A DNA stretch of 64,000 nt from Sporocytophaga myxococcoides DSM 11118 (GTDB lineage: Bacteria; Bacteroidota; Bacteroidia; Cytophagales; Cytophagaceae), in NCBI RefSeq assembly GCF_000426725.1, contig NZ_AUFX01000006.1, forward strand, positions 1 to 64,000, written 5' to 3'. The notes under the pieces were generated by a model, which was given only the letters and a program-made list of their open reading frames with translations, was not told the origin of the DNA and ran no database searches. A program made the position numbers and the translations under genes. Below, in pieces: positions 1-9,651 of this stretch (within the stretch, counting starts at the first letter, position 1; every line of letters starts with the position of its first letter).

Positions 1-665
1 GAAGCACCATTGCAAAGTGCATCGGTATGGGTTTCAGAAGTTGAAAGAACGGTTGGCTGTCCTATTACAACTGAAATAGTGGAAGAACATCCATTTGCAT
101 CTGTTACTGTGTAAGAGTGCGTTCCAGCTGCAAGGCCAGTAAATGTTCCTGTTCCTGTGTAAGGAGCTGTTCCACCTGTTGCAGAGATGATTGCTGTTCC
201 TGTTAAAGCTCCATTACAAAGTGCATCGGTATGAGTTTCTGAAGCAGTTAATATAGTTGGCTCTCCTATTACAACTGATATAGTGGAAGAACATCCGTTT
301 GCATCTGTTACTGTATAAGAATGCGTTCCAGCGGCAAGACCAGTGAAAGTTCCGGTTCCTGTGTATGGAGCTGTTCCGCCTGTTGCAACGATGGTTGCTG
401 TTCCTGTTGAAGCTCCATTACAAAGTGCATCAGTATGAGTTTCACTTGCAGCTAAAGTAGCAGGCTGTCCAATTACAACTGATATAGTGGAAGAACATCC
501 GTTTGCATCGGTTACTGTGTAAGAATGCGTTCCAGCTGCAAGACCTGTAAAAGTTCCGGTTCCTGTGTATGGAGCTGTTCCGCCTGTTGCAGAAATGCTA
601 GCAGTACCTGTCGAAGCACCATTGCAAAGTGCATCGGTATGAGTTTCTGAAGCTGAAAGAACTGT
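1..665 (-). repeat. 204-bp (68-residue) tandem repeats in the adhesin gene
   Basis: The word acaactga recurs at 67, 271 and 475, a period of 204 bp (68 codons). The translated unit contains THTDALCNG, FTGLAAGTHSYTV and TDANGCSSTISVVIG. The array continues past the left edge. It is a different repeat class from the roughly 81-residue SprB repeats next to it. Confidence 0.85.
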
Positions 666-3600
666 TGGCTGAGAAATCGTCTGACTTGTAAGTGCTACAA
701 CACAATTGTTGGCATCTCTTATATTTAATGGATAAGAGCCCGCTGCAAGACCTGTAAAAGTTCCACTTGCCTGATAAGTTCCTCCGTTAATAGAATATTG
801 ATAAGGTGAAACTCCTCCTGAAGCGGATGAAATAGTAATTACTCCAGTTGAAGTTCCATTACAAGTTACATCTGTTTTACTCACCGTTGCTGATAAAACA
901 ACTGGTTCTGTAATTATTTTACCAGGAAGTGCTACAACACAGTTATTTGCATCTTTGATATTTAAAGTATAAGTTCCTGCTACAAGGTTAGAGAAGTTCC
1001 CACCAGACTGATATGTTCCTCCATTTATAGAATATTGATATGGTGATACACCGCCAGTAGGAGAGGAAATTGTTATAGTTCCATTATTACCTCCATAACA
1101 ACTTACATTAGTAGAGGATGCAGTTCCATTTAATAAAGATGGTTCAGTTAAAGTTAGTGAATTATTAATAACAAATCCACCACAAGAAATATTAATGGCG
1201 TCTCTTAACTGGACGTTATAAATCCCTGGAGATAGGGATGTAAAACTTGAAGAACTTTGCCATGATACTCCACCATTTATGGTATATTGGTAACTACCAC
1301 TTCCACCAGATGGAGTATTTATTGTTATTACTCCGTTATTATTACCATTGCATGTTATATTGGTAAAACTAACTGACCCATTAAGCGGGCCTGGCTGAGT
1401 AATAGAAACACCTGGAAGGTAAACAGGACAGCCTGGTGCAGACGGGTCTCTCATTCGAATAAAATAGCTGCCAGATGTTAAGCCGTTAAAGACAGTAGCC
1501 GTCTGCCACGTTAATCCATTGTTAATTGAATACTGATAATTACCGCTTATTCCACCTGAAGGCGATGTAATGGTAATCGATCCATCGGATCCTCCGTTAC
1601 ATGTAACATTTGTTTTTGTAAGAGTAGCATTTAATGGACCTGCTTCAATAATGGTTTGACTGGCGAGTGCCACAACACAACTATTTGCATCTTTGATATT
1701 TGTTGTATAACTCCCTGGTCCCAAGCCAGTAAAACTTCCACTCGACTGATAAGTTCCTCCGTTGATTGAATATTGATAAGGTGAAACTCCTCCTGCAGCT
1801 GATGTAATGGATATCGCTCCGGTTGAAACTCCATTACAAATTACATTTATTTTGCTTACTGTTGCCGATAAAACCACTGGCTGAGTAATTGTCTTACTTG
1901 CAAGAGCTACAACACAATTGTTCGCATCTCTTATATTTAATGTATAGGTGCCTGCTGTTATACCACTAAAGTTTCCGCTTGATTGATACGCCCCTCCATT
2001 TATAGAGTACTGATATGGTGATACACCACCGGTAGGAACCGCAAAGATTATAGTTCCATTATTCTCTCCGTAACAACTTACATTGGTAGAGGATGCGGTT
2101 CCATTTACTAAAGATGGTTGTGTTAAAGTCAATGAATTATTAACAACAAATACACCACAAGAAATATTATTAGCATCCCTTAACTGGACACTATAAGTTC
2201 CAGGAGAAAGGGATGTAAAACTTGAAGAGCTTTGCCATGATATTCCTCCATTTATGGTGTATTGATAACTACCACTTCCACCTGTTGGAGAAGTAATTGT
2301 TATAATTCCATCATTTTTACCATTACATGTGATATTGGTAAAAATAACTGATCCATTAAGTGGACCTGGTTGACTAATTGACACACCTGGCAAATAGATA
2401 GGGCAGCTTGCTGCAGACGGATCTCTCATTCGGACAAAATAACTTCCTATTGCTAAGCCGGTAAATACGGTGCCTGTTTGCCATGTTGCACCGTTATTAA
2501 TCGAGTACTGATAATTACCGCTTATTCCTCCTGAAGGTGATGTGATGGTGATTGAGCCGTTGGATCCTCCATTACATGTAATATCTGTTTTGGTAAGAGT
2601 GGCACTCAATGGTCCTGCTTCTATAATTGTTTGACTGGCAAGTGCTACAACACAATTATTTGCATCTCTGATACTTGTTGTATAATTTCCTGGTCCCAGG
2701 CCAGTAAAGCTTCCAGTCGACTGATAAGCTCCTCCATTGATTGAATATTGATAAGGTGAAACTCCTCCTGAAGGGGATGTGATGGATATTGCTCCGCTTG
2801 AAGCTCCATTACACAAAACATTTGTTTTACTCACCGTCGCCGATAAAACCGCTGGCTGAGTAATTGTCTGACTTGGAAGCGCTAAAACACAATTATTGGC
2901 ATCTCTTATATTTAATGTATAAGTACCAGCTGCAAGTCCAGTAAAACTTCCGCTTGTCTGATAAGCTCCCCCATTGATTGAATACTCATAAGGCGTAACT
3001 CCTCCAGTAGGAGAAATGCCGATTGATCCGGTTAATGCTCCATTACATAAAACATTTGTTTTACTAACTGTTGCAGTCAGTTGAGATGGTTGAGTAATAA
3101 CAACAGCAGAGTTTAAAGTTCTAATACAATTTACAGGAGATGAAGGACCTGAAAGGACATCTAATTTCCATTGCTGATTAGAATTCCCATGATAGAAATA
3201 TTGTATGAGCAAAACACCATTAGCTGTGCTAGCCCCTGTAATATCAAAGGCTTTTCCGCTATGTTTTGCTACTATTTTTATATAACCGTTATTATCAAAA
3301 GATATAAACCATTTTTGATAATCTGCATTTGTCCATGTTTGTTGTTCGATAGTCGCAACATCAGCCATAGAACCTCCCTCAACACCTAAAGCCAAATTAC
3401 TGTGTTTTGCCAAAAACCTATAGTAACCCGGCTCTACTTCTTCAATGACAAATTGCTGATTAAGAGCACCAGTATAATCCCACTGCTGAAGATCTGCTCC
3501 GCTGGCCATAGAACTCCCTGCAACATTCAATGATTTACCACTGTTTCTTGCGGTAATTTTATAGGTGCTTCCGCTTATAATTATAGCATCTCTGATTTGA

Positions 3601-5540
3601 ACATTATATGTTCCCGGAGCAAGGCCAGTAAAAGTAGGGCTTGATACCCAATTGGCTCCTCCGTCTATGCTATAGTTATAGCTTCCTGTTCCTCCAGATG
3701 GAGAGGAAATTGTAATGGTTCCATCATTTGCATTGTAACAACGTACGTTTGTAGCTGTAACAGTACCATTTAAAATTGGAGGCTGAGTTATAGTTAAAGA
3801 ACTATTGATGGATACAGAACAGGTTGTTGCTGCGGCATCTCTCATCCTTACATTATAAGTACCAGGAGAAAGTCCTGTAAAAGTTCCTGAGCTTTGCCAG
3901 GTTGCCCCTCCATTAATTGAATATTGATAAGTCCCTCCTCCTCCTGAAGGTGAAGAGATTGTTATAGTACCATCATTTGCACCATTACAGGTCACATTCG
4001 TAAACTCTTCCATCCCATCAAGAGGCTGGGGTTGAGTAATAGTTACAGAAGGAAGAGATCTGGAACATGATGTAAACGCAGCATCTCTGATTCTAACTGT
4101 ATAGGTACCGGCCGCAAGTCCGTTAAAACTTGTTGCTGTCTGCCAGGTTGTTCCATTAATAGAATATTGATAGGTTCCTCCTCCTCCGGAAGGAGCAGCG
4201 ATAGATATTGATCCGGTAGATGCCCCATTACAGGTCACATTAGTTTGACTTAATATGGCATTTAGCGGAACTGGTTGTGTAATATTATAAGCAGCGTTTA
4301 GAGTTCTGGTACAAGATGTGTTGGCCGCATCACGGATTCTAATATCATAACTTCCGGCTGGAAGTCCTGTAAAACTATTGGAAGCTTGCCAGGTAGTACC
4401 TCCATTGATAGAATACTGATAAGTACCGCTACCTCCGCTTGGTGATGAAATTGTTATTGTACCTGTGCTAGACCCATTACAATTAGCATTAGTTGAAGAT
4501 ATTGATGCGTTGGGGCCAGGACTAACAGTTAAAGTAACGATATTGGAAATTTCGAAATTCGGACAGCGATATACCAATACCCTATATTTGTTTCCGCTCA
4601 TAGCTGCGGTCACGTTAGACAGCGTCAATGTACTGCTTGTTGCTCCGGATATACTTGAAAAGGGTCCTGTCCCTCCAGTTTGAACCTGCCATTGATATGT
4701 ATTTGAAACAGGAGTCGATGCTACAGTAAAGGTAGCATTTGTTCCAACACACGCTGATACATCAGAAGGCTGGGTTGTAATTGTTGGATTTGCGTTATTC
4801 ACATTAACCGAAGCCTGCAAAGTCCCGGTGTTAGGAGAAGGTACTTTATTAATTGACAAACCGCCATTACTCAGAATATCTCCTGCACTATTATTAGTAA
4901 AAGTACCGGTTACATCTATACCTCCGCAGGAACTTGATCCATTTCCCTGTATCGTGCCATTATTAGTAATTGATCCTACGACGGAAAGAACTCCTCCAAG
5001 AGAGATTGTTCCGCCACTGTTAACCGTTACAGTTCCTGTAACATTTATTACGGAACCGGGGAAAGAATTTATATCTGAATTATTATTAACTGTAATACCT
5101 GATGAGACATTAAATGTACCATAATTATTAAAGGTATTTGAGTTTAATGTAACAGTATTTGTATTAGTTGTACCGTAATTGTTAAATGTAACACCACTTT
5201 GATATAGGCCTGCCCCTGCGCTTAGAGATTTATCCCAAATACCATAGTTATTAATTATTGCGGTTGTAGAAACATTGCTTAAGGTGGCAGTGGAACTAAG
5301 TGTTACATTATTTCCAATACAAAGAGTTACATTGCTTCTAGAATTAAAATTAATTGTCCCGGTATATGTTCCGGTTCCTGTAATACAAAGTATCTGATTG
5401 TTGACTGTAGCTGAAATATTAGTTGATGTTGTTCCACTAACATTCACTGTTACAGAACAACTGCTGCATTGGCTGTATCCCGATCTTATACCTACAAAAA
5501 AGACTATTGTAACTAAAATGGCGAGTAGAAAATATTTCAT
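1..5540 (-). CDS. Giant secreted SprB-repeat surface protein, 5' part only
   Basis: The frame opens at an ATG at 5540 and is still open at base 1, giving at least 1846 residues; the C-terminus, where a T9SS sorting domain would be expected, lies outside the window. A signal peptide (MKYFLLAILVTIVFFVG...YSQC) is followed by an Asn/Gly/Thr-rich stretch with recurring NNYGT motifs (about residues 50-230), likely beta-helical. An Ig-like segment with TYQWQV lies near 250-330. Next come four SprB-type repeats of about 80 residues (typical words: VTCNGASTG, YQYSINGG, GLAAGTYTVRIRDA). A ricin-type beta-trefoil lectin domain (QQF, QQW repeats) is at about 660-800, then about ten more SprB-type repeats, then four 68-residue repeats. 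SprB repeats are typical of T9SS-exported gliding adhesins. A carbohydrate-binding adhesin role is inferred. No gliding genes are adjacent. Confidence 0.85.
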   Translation of the reverse strand, partial: MKYFLLAILVTIVFFVGIRSGYSQCSSCSVTVNVSGTTSTNISATVNNQILCITGTGTYTGTINFNSRSNVTLCIGNNVTLSSTATLSNVSTTAIINNYGIWDKSLSAGAGLYQSGVTFNNYGTTNTNTVTLNSNTFNNYGTFNVSSGITVNNNSDINSFPGSVINVTGTVTVNSGGTISLGGVLSVVGSITNNGTIQGNGSSSCGGIDVTGTFTNNSAGDILSNGGLSINKVPSPNTGTLQASVNVNNANPTITTQPSDVSACVGTNATFTVASTPVSNTYQWQVQTGGTGPFSSISGATSSTLTLSNVTAAMSGNKYRVLVYRCPNFEISNIVTLTVSPGPNASISSTNANCNGSSTGTITISSPSGGSGTYQYSINGGTTWQASNSFTGLPAGSYDIRIRDAANTSCTRTLNAAYNITQPVPLNAILSQTNVTCNGASTGSISIAAPSGGGGTYQYSINGTTWQTATSFNGLAAGTYTVRIRDAAFTSCSRSLPSVTITQPQPLDGMEEFTNVTCNGANDGTITISSPSGGGGTYQYSINGGATWQSSGTFTGLSPGTYNVRMRDAAATTCSVSINSSLTITQPPILNGTVTATNVRCYNANDGTITISSPSGGTGSYNYSIDGGANWVSSPTFTGLAPGTYNVQIRDAIIISGSTYKITARNSGKSLNVAGSSMASGADLQQWDYTGALNQQFVIEEVEPGYYRFLAKHSNLALGVEGGSMADVATIEQQTWTNADYQKWFISFDNNGYIKIVAKHSGKAFDITGASTANGVLLIQYFYHGNSNQQWKLDVLSGPSSPVNCIRTLNSAVVITQPSQLTATVSKTNVLCNGALTGSIGISPTGGVTPYEYSINGGAYQTSGSFTGLAAGTYTLNIRDANNCVLALPSQTITQPAVLSATVSKTNVLCNGASSGAISITSPSGGVSPYQYSINGGAYQSTGSFTGLGPGNYTTSIRDANNCVVALASQTIIEAGPLSATLTKTDITCNGGSNGSITITSPSGGISGNYQYSINNGATWQTGTVFTGLAIGSYFVRMRDPSAASCPIYLPGVSISQPGPLNGSVIFTNITCNGKNDGIITITSPTGGSGSYQYTINGGISWQSSSSFTSLSPGTYSVQLRDANNISCGVFVVNNSLTLTQPSLVNGTASSTNVSCYGENNGTIIFAVPTGGVSPYQYSINGGAYQSSGNFSGITAGTYTLNIRDANNCVVALASKTITQPVVLSATVSKINVICNGVSTGAISITSAAGGVSPYQYSINGGTYQSSGSFTGLGPGSYTTNIKDANSCVVALASQTIIEAGPLNATLTKTNVTCNGGSDGSITITSPSGGISGNYQYSINNGLTWQTATVFNGLTSGSYFIRMRDPSAPGCPVYLPGVSITQPGPLNGSVSFTNITCNGNNNGVITINTPSGGSGSYQYTINGGVSWQSSSSFTSLSPGIYNVQLRDAINISCGGFVINNSLTLTEPSLLNGTASSTNVSCYGGNNGTITISSPTGGVSPYQYSINGGTYQSGGNFSNLVAGTYTLNIKDANNCVVALPGKIITEPVVLSATVSKTDVTCNGTSTGVITISSASGGVSPYQYSINGGTYQASGTFTGLAAGSYPLNIRDANNCVVALTSQTISQPTVLSASETHTDALCNGASTGTASISATGGTAPYTGTGTFTGLAAGTHSYTVTDANGCSSTISVVIGQPATLAASETHTDALCNGASTGTATIVATGGTAPYTGTGTFTGLAAGTHSYTVTDANGCSSTISVVIGEPTILTASETHTDALCNGALTGTAIISATGGTAPYTGTGTFTGLAAGTHSYTVTDANGCSSTISVVIGQPTVLSTSETHTDALCNGA
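691..3060 (-). repeat. 975-bp in-frame higher-order tandem repeat
   Basis: Inside the SprB-repeat gene, matching landmarks recur exactly 975 bp apart: the agtgc.acaa word at 691, 1666 and 2641; a second landmark at 928, 1903 and 2878; tggtgatacacc at 1041 and 2016; gacgg.tctctcattcg at 1441 and 2416. 975 bp is 325 codons, so a block of four SprB repeats was duplicated as a unit. At least two full units and part of a third are present. Confidence 0.85.
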
Positions 5541-6555
5541 TTAATAATGTAAGAGAAAATAAACCGAAATTATAAGTAGAAATATGGAGCTAAATTTTTG
5601 AATTAGATAAATTTGACAACACCACTAAAAAGGCCTGATATGTATTGATCTTCAATTCGATAAACATATAATATAAACATTGGCTAACTATACAAAGCTT
5701 TGTAAAACCTTTGCAGTTAAGGATAAATAAGAATAATCTTTAACGAATTAATTTTAAAATACACAACCATTGAGCAATTGTACACGCTGCTTCTATGGTG
5801 TAAAATTGACCTAGTAGGTAATTGATTTAATAGAATTTAATATGCCCTGAATAGTATGGATTGAAGAAATATAAATGTGCAGACTTGAAAGTATTATTAA
5901 TATTAGTCCCCTTTAATAATGCTTATTGTAACTCAGCTATACTTCTACCTCTAATTTAAATTTTATAATTATTTTGAATTGGTTACGATATGAGGCAAAC
6001 AGTTTTATTTCGAGAACTATAAAATACTTAACCGTATTTTCCCCGATGCGTCTTTCTTAGTTTTTAACGCAACATGTATGTTATAGTTACAAGTTGAAAC
6101 AAATATTTTTAACATATAATGAATATCAATTCTTTCACATTTAATATTCATTATAATTGTATGTGAGACTGATATACTTTATTAATATCAGCAAAGAGAA
6201 CAATTTCACTTCTATGCTATACATAACTTTATCTTACATCTTATTTTTATCATTGAAGAATCCTCTTTAATCCTCAGCCCGGCCATCTATAGGCTTTATA
6301 AGCCTATACAAAGATCCTTCAAGCTAATAAATTGAAATTCATTCTCTTTATGAGAAATGTCCTCATATCATAAAGATTAAAACTTCATTAAAATTTATAT
6401 TTCTGACAACTACACCTATCTGGTTATCTTTTTTTGATTACTAATATTCAAATACTTATCAGTATTCAAAGACCTTCCAGAAAACAATCTTAATAATTAC
6501 ACCATTATATATAGACTGTTAAATGTATTTTTTATTAAAACTTTAAATTTCAATT
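5541..6555. other. AT-rich intergenic region between divergent genes
   Basis: About 1 kb very rich in A and T, between the starts of the repeat-protein gene (leftward) and the secreted protein gene (rightward). I found no ORF with family resemblance and no good TTTG/TAnnTTTG promoter. Short palindromes occur at 5691-5704 and 6288-6308. Both promoters presumably lie here but cannot be placed. Confidence 0.6.
6288..6308. repeat. Perfect inverted repeat, 9-bp stem
   Basis: tataggctt and aagcctata are separated by three bases. No T-run follows on either strand, so a terminator is unlikely. It could be an operator or a chance palindrome in AT-rich DNA. Confidence 0.4.
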
Positions 6556-8073
6556 ATGAAGAATAATCTACTCATAAAAGCAATATTGTTTTATTTAATA
6601 GGTCTAAACCTAGCATCGGCCCAGGTTCTAGACAGCTGTACGTTTGTTCAAAGAGACAGCATTATAACAATAGAGATGGAGTCAGCCAATCTAAATGGAG
6701 GATTTTGGGTTGTGCAAAATGATGTACCAGGTTACACAGGATCCGGGTATATTCAATACATTGGTGGAGACGCAACAGGAGTGCCTGGAAAAAGCCAGCT
6801 TACATATACATTCAGAGTTAAAGAAGCTGGTCGTCATAGTTTCAAGATGAGAGCTTTCAGAGAAAATTATCATGACAATGATGTATGGGTAAAATTCCCT
6901 CACGGAGGTGTTATTACAAAAATTGGCAATGACAGCACAGGTACTATGGGAAGCAATTGGTTTAAAGCAGTTATAGGCGCTAGAAATGAATGGTATGGTT
7001 TTGTCAAGACACAACATCTAGGAACTGCATGGGGTGAAACATTTCACGACATATATGTTGATTTTCCAGAGCCCGGAGTCTATACTGTTCAATTCTCAGG
7101 GAGAGCAAGCATGTTCAGAATTGATAGATTTATGCTTTATTATCAGAAAAGCAGTTTCTTTGGTATGAACCCGGACAATACAGAATCAGCAAAGGAAAAC
7201 TGTCAACCTTATAATACCATGGGGCGCCTTTATCTTTCAAAACCATTATTGGATTATACAATAAGAAGTGGAGAAACCTGGACGTATACCATTCCTGAAA
7301 ATACTTTTGAAGGAGGCACTAGTATTGGCTATTCATCTTTCTTAGGAAATATGTTTCCGCTTCCTTCCTGGCTGTCATTTGACCAGAAGACACGTACCTT
7401 CACAGCCAACCCCGCCTTTGAAAACGGTGGAAAATATACTGTACTTGTCAAGGCTGAAGATAACGGAACACATGCAGTTGATGCATTTACATTGAATGTT
7501 CTTGGTAACAGACCTCCTGAACATGCTTCCACTATTAGTGATACTACAGCCTTTACCGGTCAAAATTTCACCTATGATCTTTCACCCTATTTCTCTGATG
7601 CTGATGACAATACATTAAATTATTCAGCAAGATCAGGCTCAGGGGCTATACCATCATGGCTAAGCCTGGAAGGAAGTACTTTATCCGGAACGCCCTCCAA
7701 TGCTGATATTGGTAACGATACCATTTATGTAACTATAAGTGATGACTTCGGAGGTTCATTAGTTGAAAGCTTTATTATCACTGTTAAATATGCAGTCGTT
7801 GAAAGCTTATATAAAAATAACTCTAGAAAGCTTTATATGTATCCTAACCCTGCAGATCAAATACTTAACATCAGAACAGAAGGAAATGGCAAAGGAAGCA
7901 TGGCACTAATAGACAATATGGGAAAAATCATTTTCAAAACAGAAAATGTTGATCTTGAAAATGATATAATTCTGGATCTGGAATCTGCAAGCATTAAACC
8001 AGGAATATACACTTTGAAAATAAAATCAAACAATTCAACTTCTGAATATAATGGGCTTGTAGTTAAAAAATAA
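6556..8073 (+). CDS. Secreted carbohydrate-binding-like protein with T9SS sorting domain
   Basis: 505 residues with a signal peptide (MKNNLLIKAILFYLIGLNLASAQ). Residues about 30-200 form a beta-sandwich-like region (ITIEMESANLNGG..., YTGSGYIQYIG, FRIDRFMLYY) that resembles CBM6-like or GH115 C-terminal-type modules of polysaccharide-active proteins. Two cadherin/Ig-like putative-binding domains follow (about 225-320 and 320-415; PSWLSFD, PSWLSLEGSTLSGTP). The last 80 residues are a type A T9SS sorting domain (LYMYPNPADQILNI ... GIYTLKI ... GLVVKK). No catalytic domain is visible. It is probably exported across the outer membrane and either released or attached to the surface. The ligand is unknown. 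It stands alone, with a strong terminator right behind it. Confidence 0.82.
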   Translation: MKNNLLIKAILFYLIGLNLASAQVLDSCTFVQRDSIITIEMESANLNGGFWVVQNDVPGYTGSGYIQYIGGDATGVPGKSQLTYTFRVKEAGRHSFKMRAFRENYHDNDVWVKFPHGGVITKIGNDSTGTMGSNWFKAVIGARNEWYGFVKTQHLGTAWGETFHDIYVDFPEPGVYTVQFSGRASMFRIDRFMLYYQKSSFFGMNPDNTESAKENCQPYNTMGRLYLSKPLLDYTIRSGETWTYTIPENTFEGGTSIGYSSFLGNMFPLPSWLSFDQKTRTFTANPAFENGGKYTVLVKAEDNGTHAVDAFTLNVLGNRPPEHASTISDTTAFTGQNFTYDLSPYFSDADDNTLNYSARSGSGAIPSWLSLEGSTLSGTPSNADIGNDTIYVTISDDFGGSLVESFIITVKYAVVESLYKNNSRKLYMYPNPADQILNIRTEGNGKGSMALIDNMGKIIFKTENVDLENDIILDLESASIKPGIYTLKIKSNNSTSEYNGLVVKK

Positions 8074-8079
8074 AAGTCC

Positions 8080-8112
8080 GAGGCCGCCATAAAAGGCGGC
8101 CTCTATTTTTCT
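8080..8112. terminator. Strong GC-rich hairpin terminator
   Basis: gaggccgcc (8080-8088), loop ataaaa, ggcggcctc (8095-8103), then tatttttc. It starts six bases after the stop of the secreted protein. It can also serve the leftward DUF1214 remnant, because a T-rich run follows on the minus strand too. Confidence 0.9.
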
Positions 8113-8560
8113 TTATATTAATTCAAAATCTCCTGGCTTCCAGGAGCCGTTAAAGGCAGCCTCTAGAGGTGCATATATACTGAAATATGCAAACCATCCT
8201 TTTCCTGGAATTGTCTTGATCCATTGTTCTTCTTTACCTTCTAGAGGTCGTGGACCAAAGTATAGATCAATACCTGCCCCATCAGATATATCTTTTAACT
8301 CAAACATAGAACGAAGCGCAGCTTTACCTTGAGCTATTTGTATCTGGCTTCTTGTGTCTATATCATATATTGTAACTGACCAGAAGAGTTTTTCAGAAAC
8401 TGGAAATGGAACGTGAAGTTTATAGGTTTTGCCTTAGTCTACATAATTACCATTAGTATCTTTTAAGCCTAACCAATATAAAGATCCTTGTCCTCCTTCT
8501 TGACTAGTCGGAGATGCTCCTATTAACGGATGAATGGTTCAATATTTTACTTCACAAATA
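8113..8560 (-). pseudogene. Degenerate DUF1214/DUF1254-type protein, C-terminal remnant
   Basis: Read leftward, one frame gives IHPLIGASP, then YWLGLKD, GKTYKLHVPFPVSEKLFWSV, TIYDIDTRSQ, DLYFGPRPLEGK, WIKTIPGKGWFAYFSIYAPL and SWKPGDFELI. This is the conserved C-terminal half of DUF1214 proteins. The frame is broken by a TGA at 8539-8541 (where the flanking sequence suggests Trp) and a TAA at 8434-8436 (between VD and GKTY). Only the last 64 codons after an internal ATG at 8307 are uninterrupted. The N-terminal DUF1254 half is absent or unrecognisable to the right. It is most likely a decayed gene; sequencing error is less likely given two nonsense changes plus truncation. Confidence 0.8.
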
Positions 8561-9002
8561 CCTTCAGCTTCATTTTCCTCATCTCCAACCCAATCGGATT
8601 TTTAAAAGCATTTAAACCAGCCATTAAAGCCTCGTTAAGTAAATTGCATTGCTTTCAAACATAGTATTTGGGGTAAGAAAATATTTTTAGGATGATATTT
8701 AATAACTGAAACTGAGTTTTATCCGTAATTCATCCAGAAATGCATATCCTTTACAAAAAAATATAGACTAACTCGGTACATGTGCAACAATCATTTTCAA
8801 TTGTAAAAGGAAATTTGATCTGGAGATTATTTTTTCTAAATTTTTCGATAAAGTTTCAGAATGGAAATGCAACTCTTTTCAGGCTCTCATTTTTCATGGT
8901 AAAAAAATATATCAGTAAATAAAGTGGAGACCAGAACCCACTAAAAAAAACGGGGCGAAACCGAAAAGCCTTACTAGTAGGAAAAAGTAAAAGATTAAAC
9001 TA
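8561..9002. other. No recognisable gene
   Basis: About 440 bp between the DUF1214 remnant and the DUF805 gene. A leftward stretch near 8558-8640 reads ALMAGLNAFKNPIGLEMRKM but is short and has no plausible start, so it is probably more decayed coding sequence. I see nothing supportable in the rest. Confidence 0.5.
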
Positions 9003-9353
9003 ATGAAATATTATCTTAAAGTTTTAAAAAATTATGCACTATTCAGTGGTAGAGCAAGGCGAAGTGAATATTGGTACTTTGTTTTATTTAACATTATTTT
9101 TTCTATAGGTATTGGAATTGTTTGTGGACTCATCAGTATACCTGAATTAAGTTACGTTTACTCAATAGCAGTTCTTATTCCTGGACTTGCTGTTGGAGTC
9201 AGAAGAATGCATGACGTTGGAAAGAGTGGTTGGTTTTTGCTTATCCCCTTCTATAACCTTATCCTTGCCGTTACAGAAGGCGAGATTGGTAGTAATCAAT
9301 ATGGTCCTTCCCCTAAAGAAGACACTGAATCTACCCAGACTGAAGTATATTAA
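9003..9353 (+). CDS. DUF805 family inner-membrane protein
   Basis: 116 residues. The N-terminal YALFSGRARRSEYWYF motif and the RRMHDVGKSGWFLLIPFYNLILA segment are hallmarks of DUF805. About three hydrophobic helices are followed by a polar tail (NQYGPSPKEDTESTQ). The family is widespread and its function is not established. Length is normal. It is a single-gene unit downstream of decayed sequence and upstream of a strong hairpin. Confidence 0.9.
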   Translation: MKYYLKVLKNYALFSGRARRSEYWYFVLFNIIFSIGIGIVCGLISIPELSYVYSIAVLIPGLAVGVRRMHDVGKSGWFLLIPFYNLILAVTEGEIGSNQYGPSPKEDTESTQTEVY

Positions 9354-9398
9354 CTGGAGTATATTAAAAACTCCAAACTCTCTAATATTTATGCCATT

Positions 9399-9432
9399 TA
9401 GATTCTTTGAATATTACTATTCAGAGAATCTA
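9399..9432. repeat. Near-perfect 34-bp inverted repeat
   Basis: tagattct-t-tgaata, loop ttac, tattca-g-agaatcta: 14 Watson-Crick pairs plus one T.G pair, 46 bases after the DUF805 stop. No T-run follows on either strand, so it may be an mRNA 3'-end stabilising hairpin or a regulatory palindrome rather than a classic terminator. Confidence 0.6.
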
Positions 9433-9457
9433 TGGATTTAGATGCATATAAAACTAA

Positions 9458-9488
9458 AAACCACTGCAATTTAAAATTACAGTGGTTT
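9458..9488 (-). terminator. Terminator of the left tRNA-Glu gene
   Basis: On the minus strand aaaccactg and cagtggttt pair over 9 bp around a 13-base AT-rich loop and are followed by a T-rich run. It begins about ten bases after the tRNA 3' end. Confidence 0.75.
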
Positions 9489-9497
9489 CATTTTAAG

Positions 9498-9569
9498 TAG
9501 CCCGTAGGGGAATCGAACCCCTGTTTCCAGGATGAAAACCTGGCGTCCTAACCCCTAGACGAACGGGCC
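9498..9569 (-). tRNA. tRNA-Glu (anticodon UUC), copy 1
   Basis: 72 nt on the minus strand starting ggcccgttcgtctagggg. The acceptor stem closes with acgggct. The anticodon stem-loop is ccagg-ttttcat-cctgg with anticodon TTC, and the T-arm is caggggttcgattcccctg-like. CCA is not encoded. It is identical to the copy at 9690-9761. Confidence 0.95.
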
Positions 9570-9651
9570 AAAATATCTTTGACTTAGATTTCCTTTCTTT
9601 TTGCAATACGTTTTCAATATCGCTTTGCAGAAATGAAATTGCTAAAAACAA

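Noticed and set aside
1-3100. Regular direct repeats that could be taken for a CRISPR array
   Set aside because: Periods of 204 and 975 bp are in frame with a continuous SprB-repeat coding sequence; there are no short identical repeats with unique spacers and no cas genes.
4465-5124. Open frames on the plus strand across the repeat-protein gene
   Set aside because: They are antisense to the SprB/Ig-like coding sequence, have low-complexity Leu/Pro/Val-rich translations and no family resemblance.
5691-5704. Palindrome tacaaagctttgta as a regulatory site
   Set aside because: Short and AT-rich, about 150 bp from the nearest start codon with no promoter next to it; likely chance.
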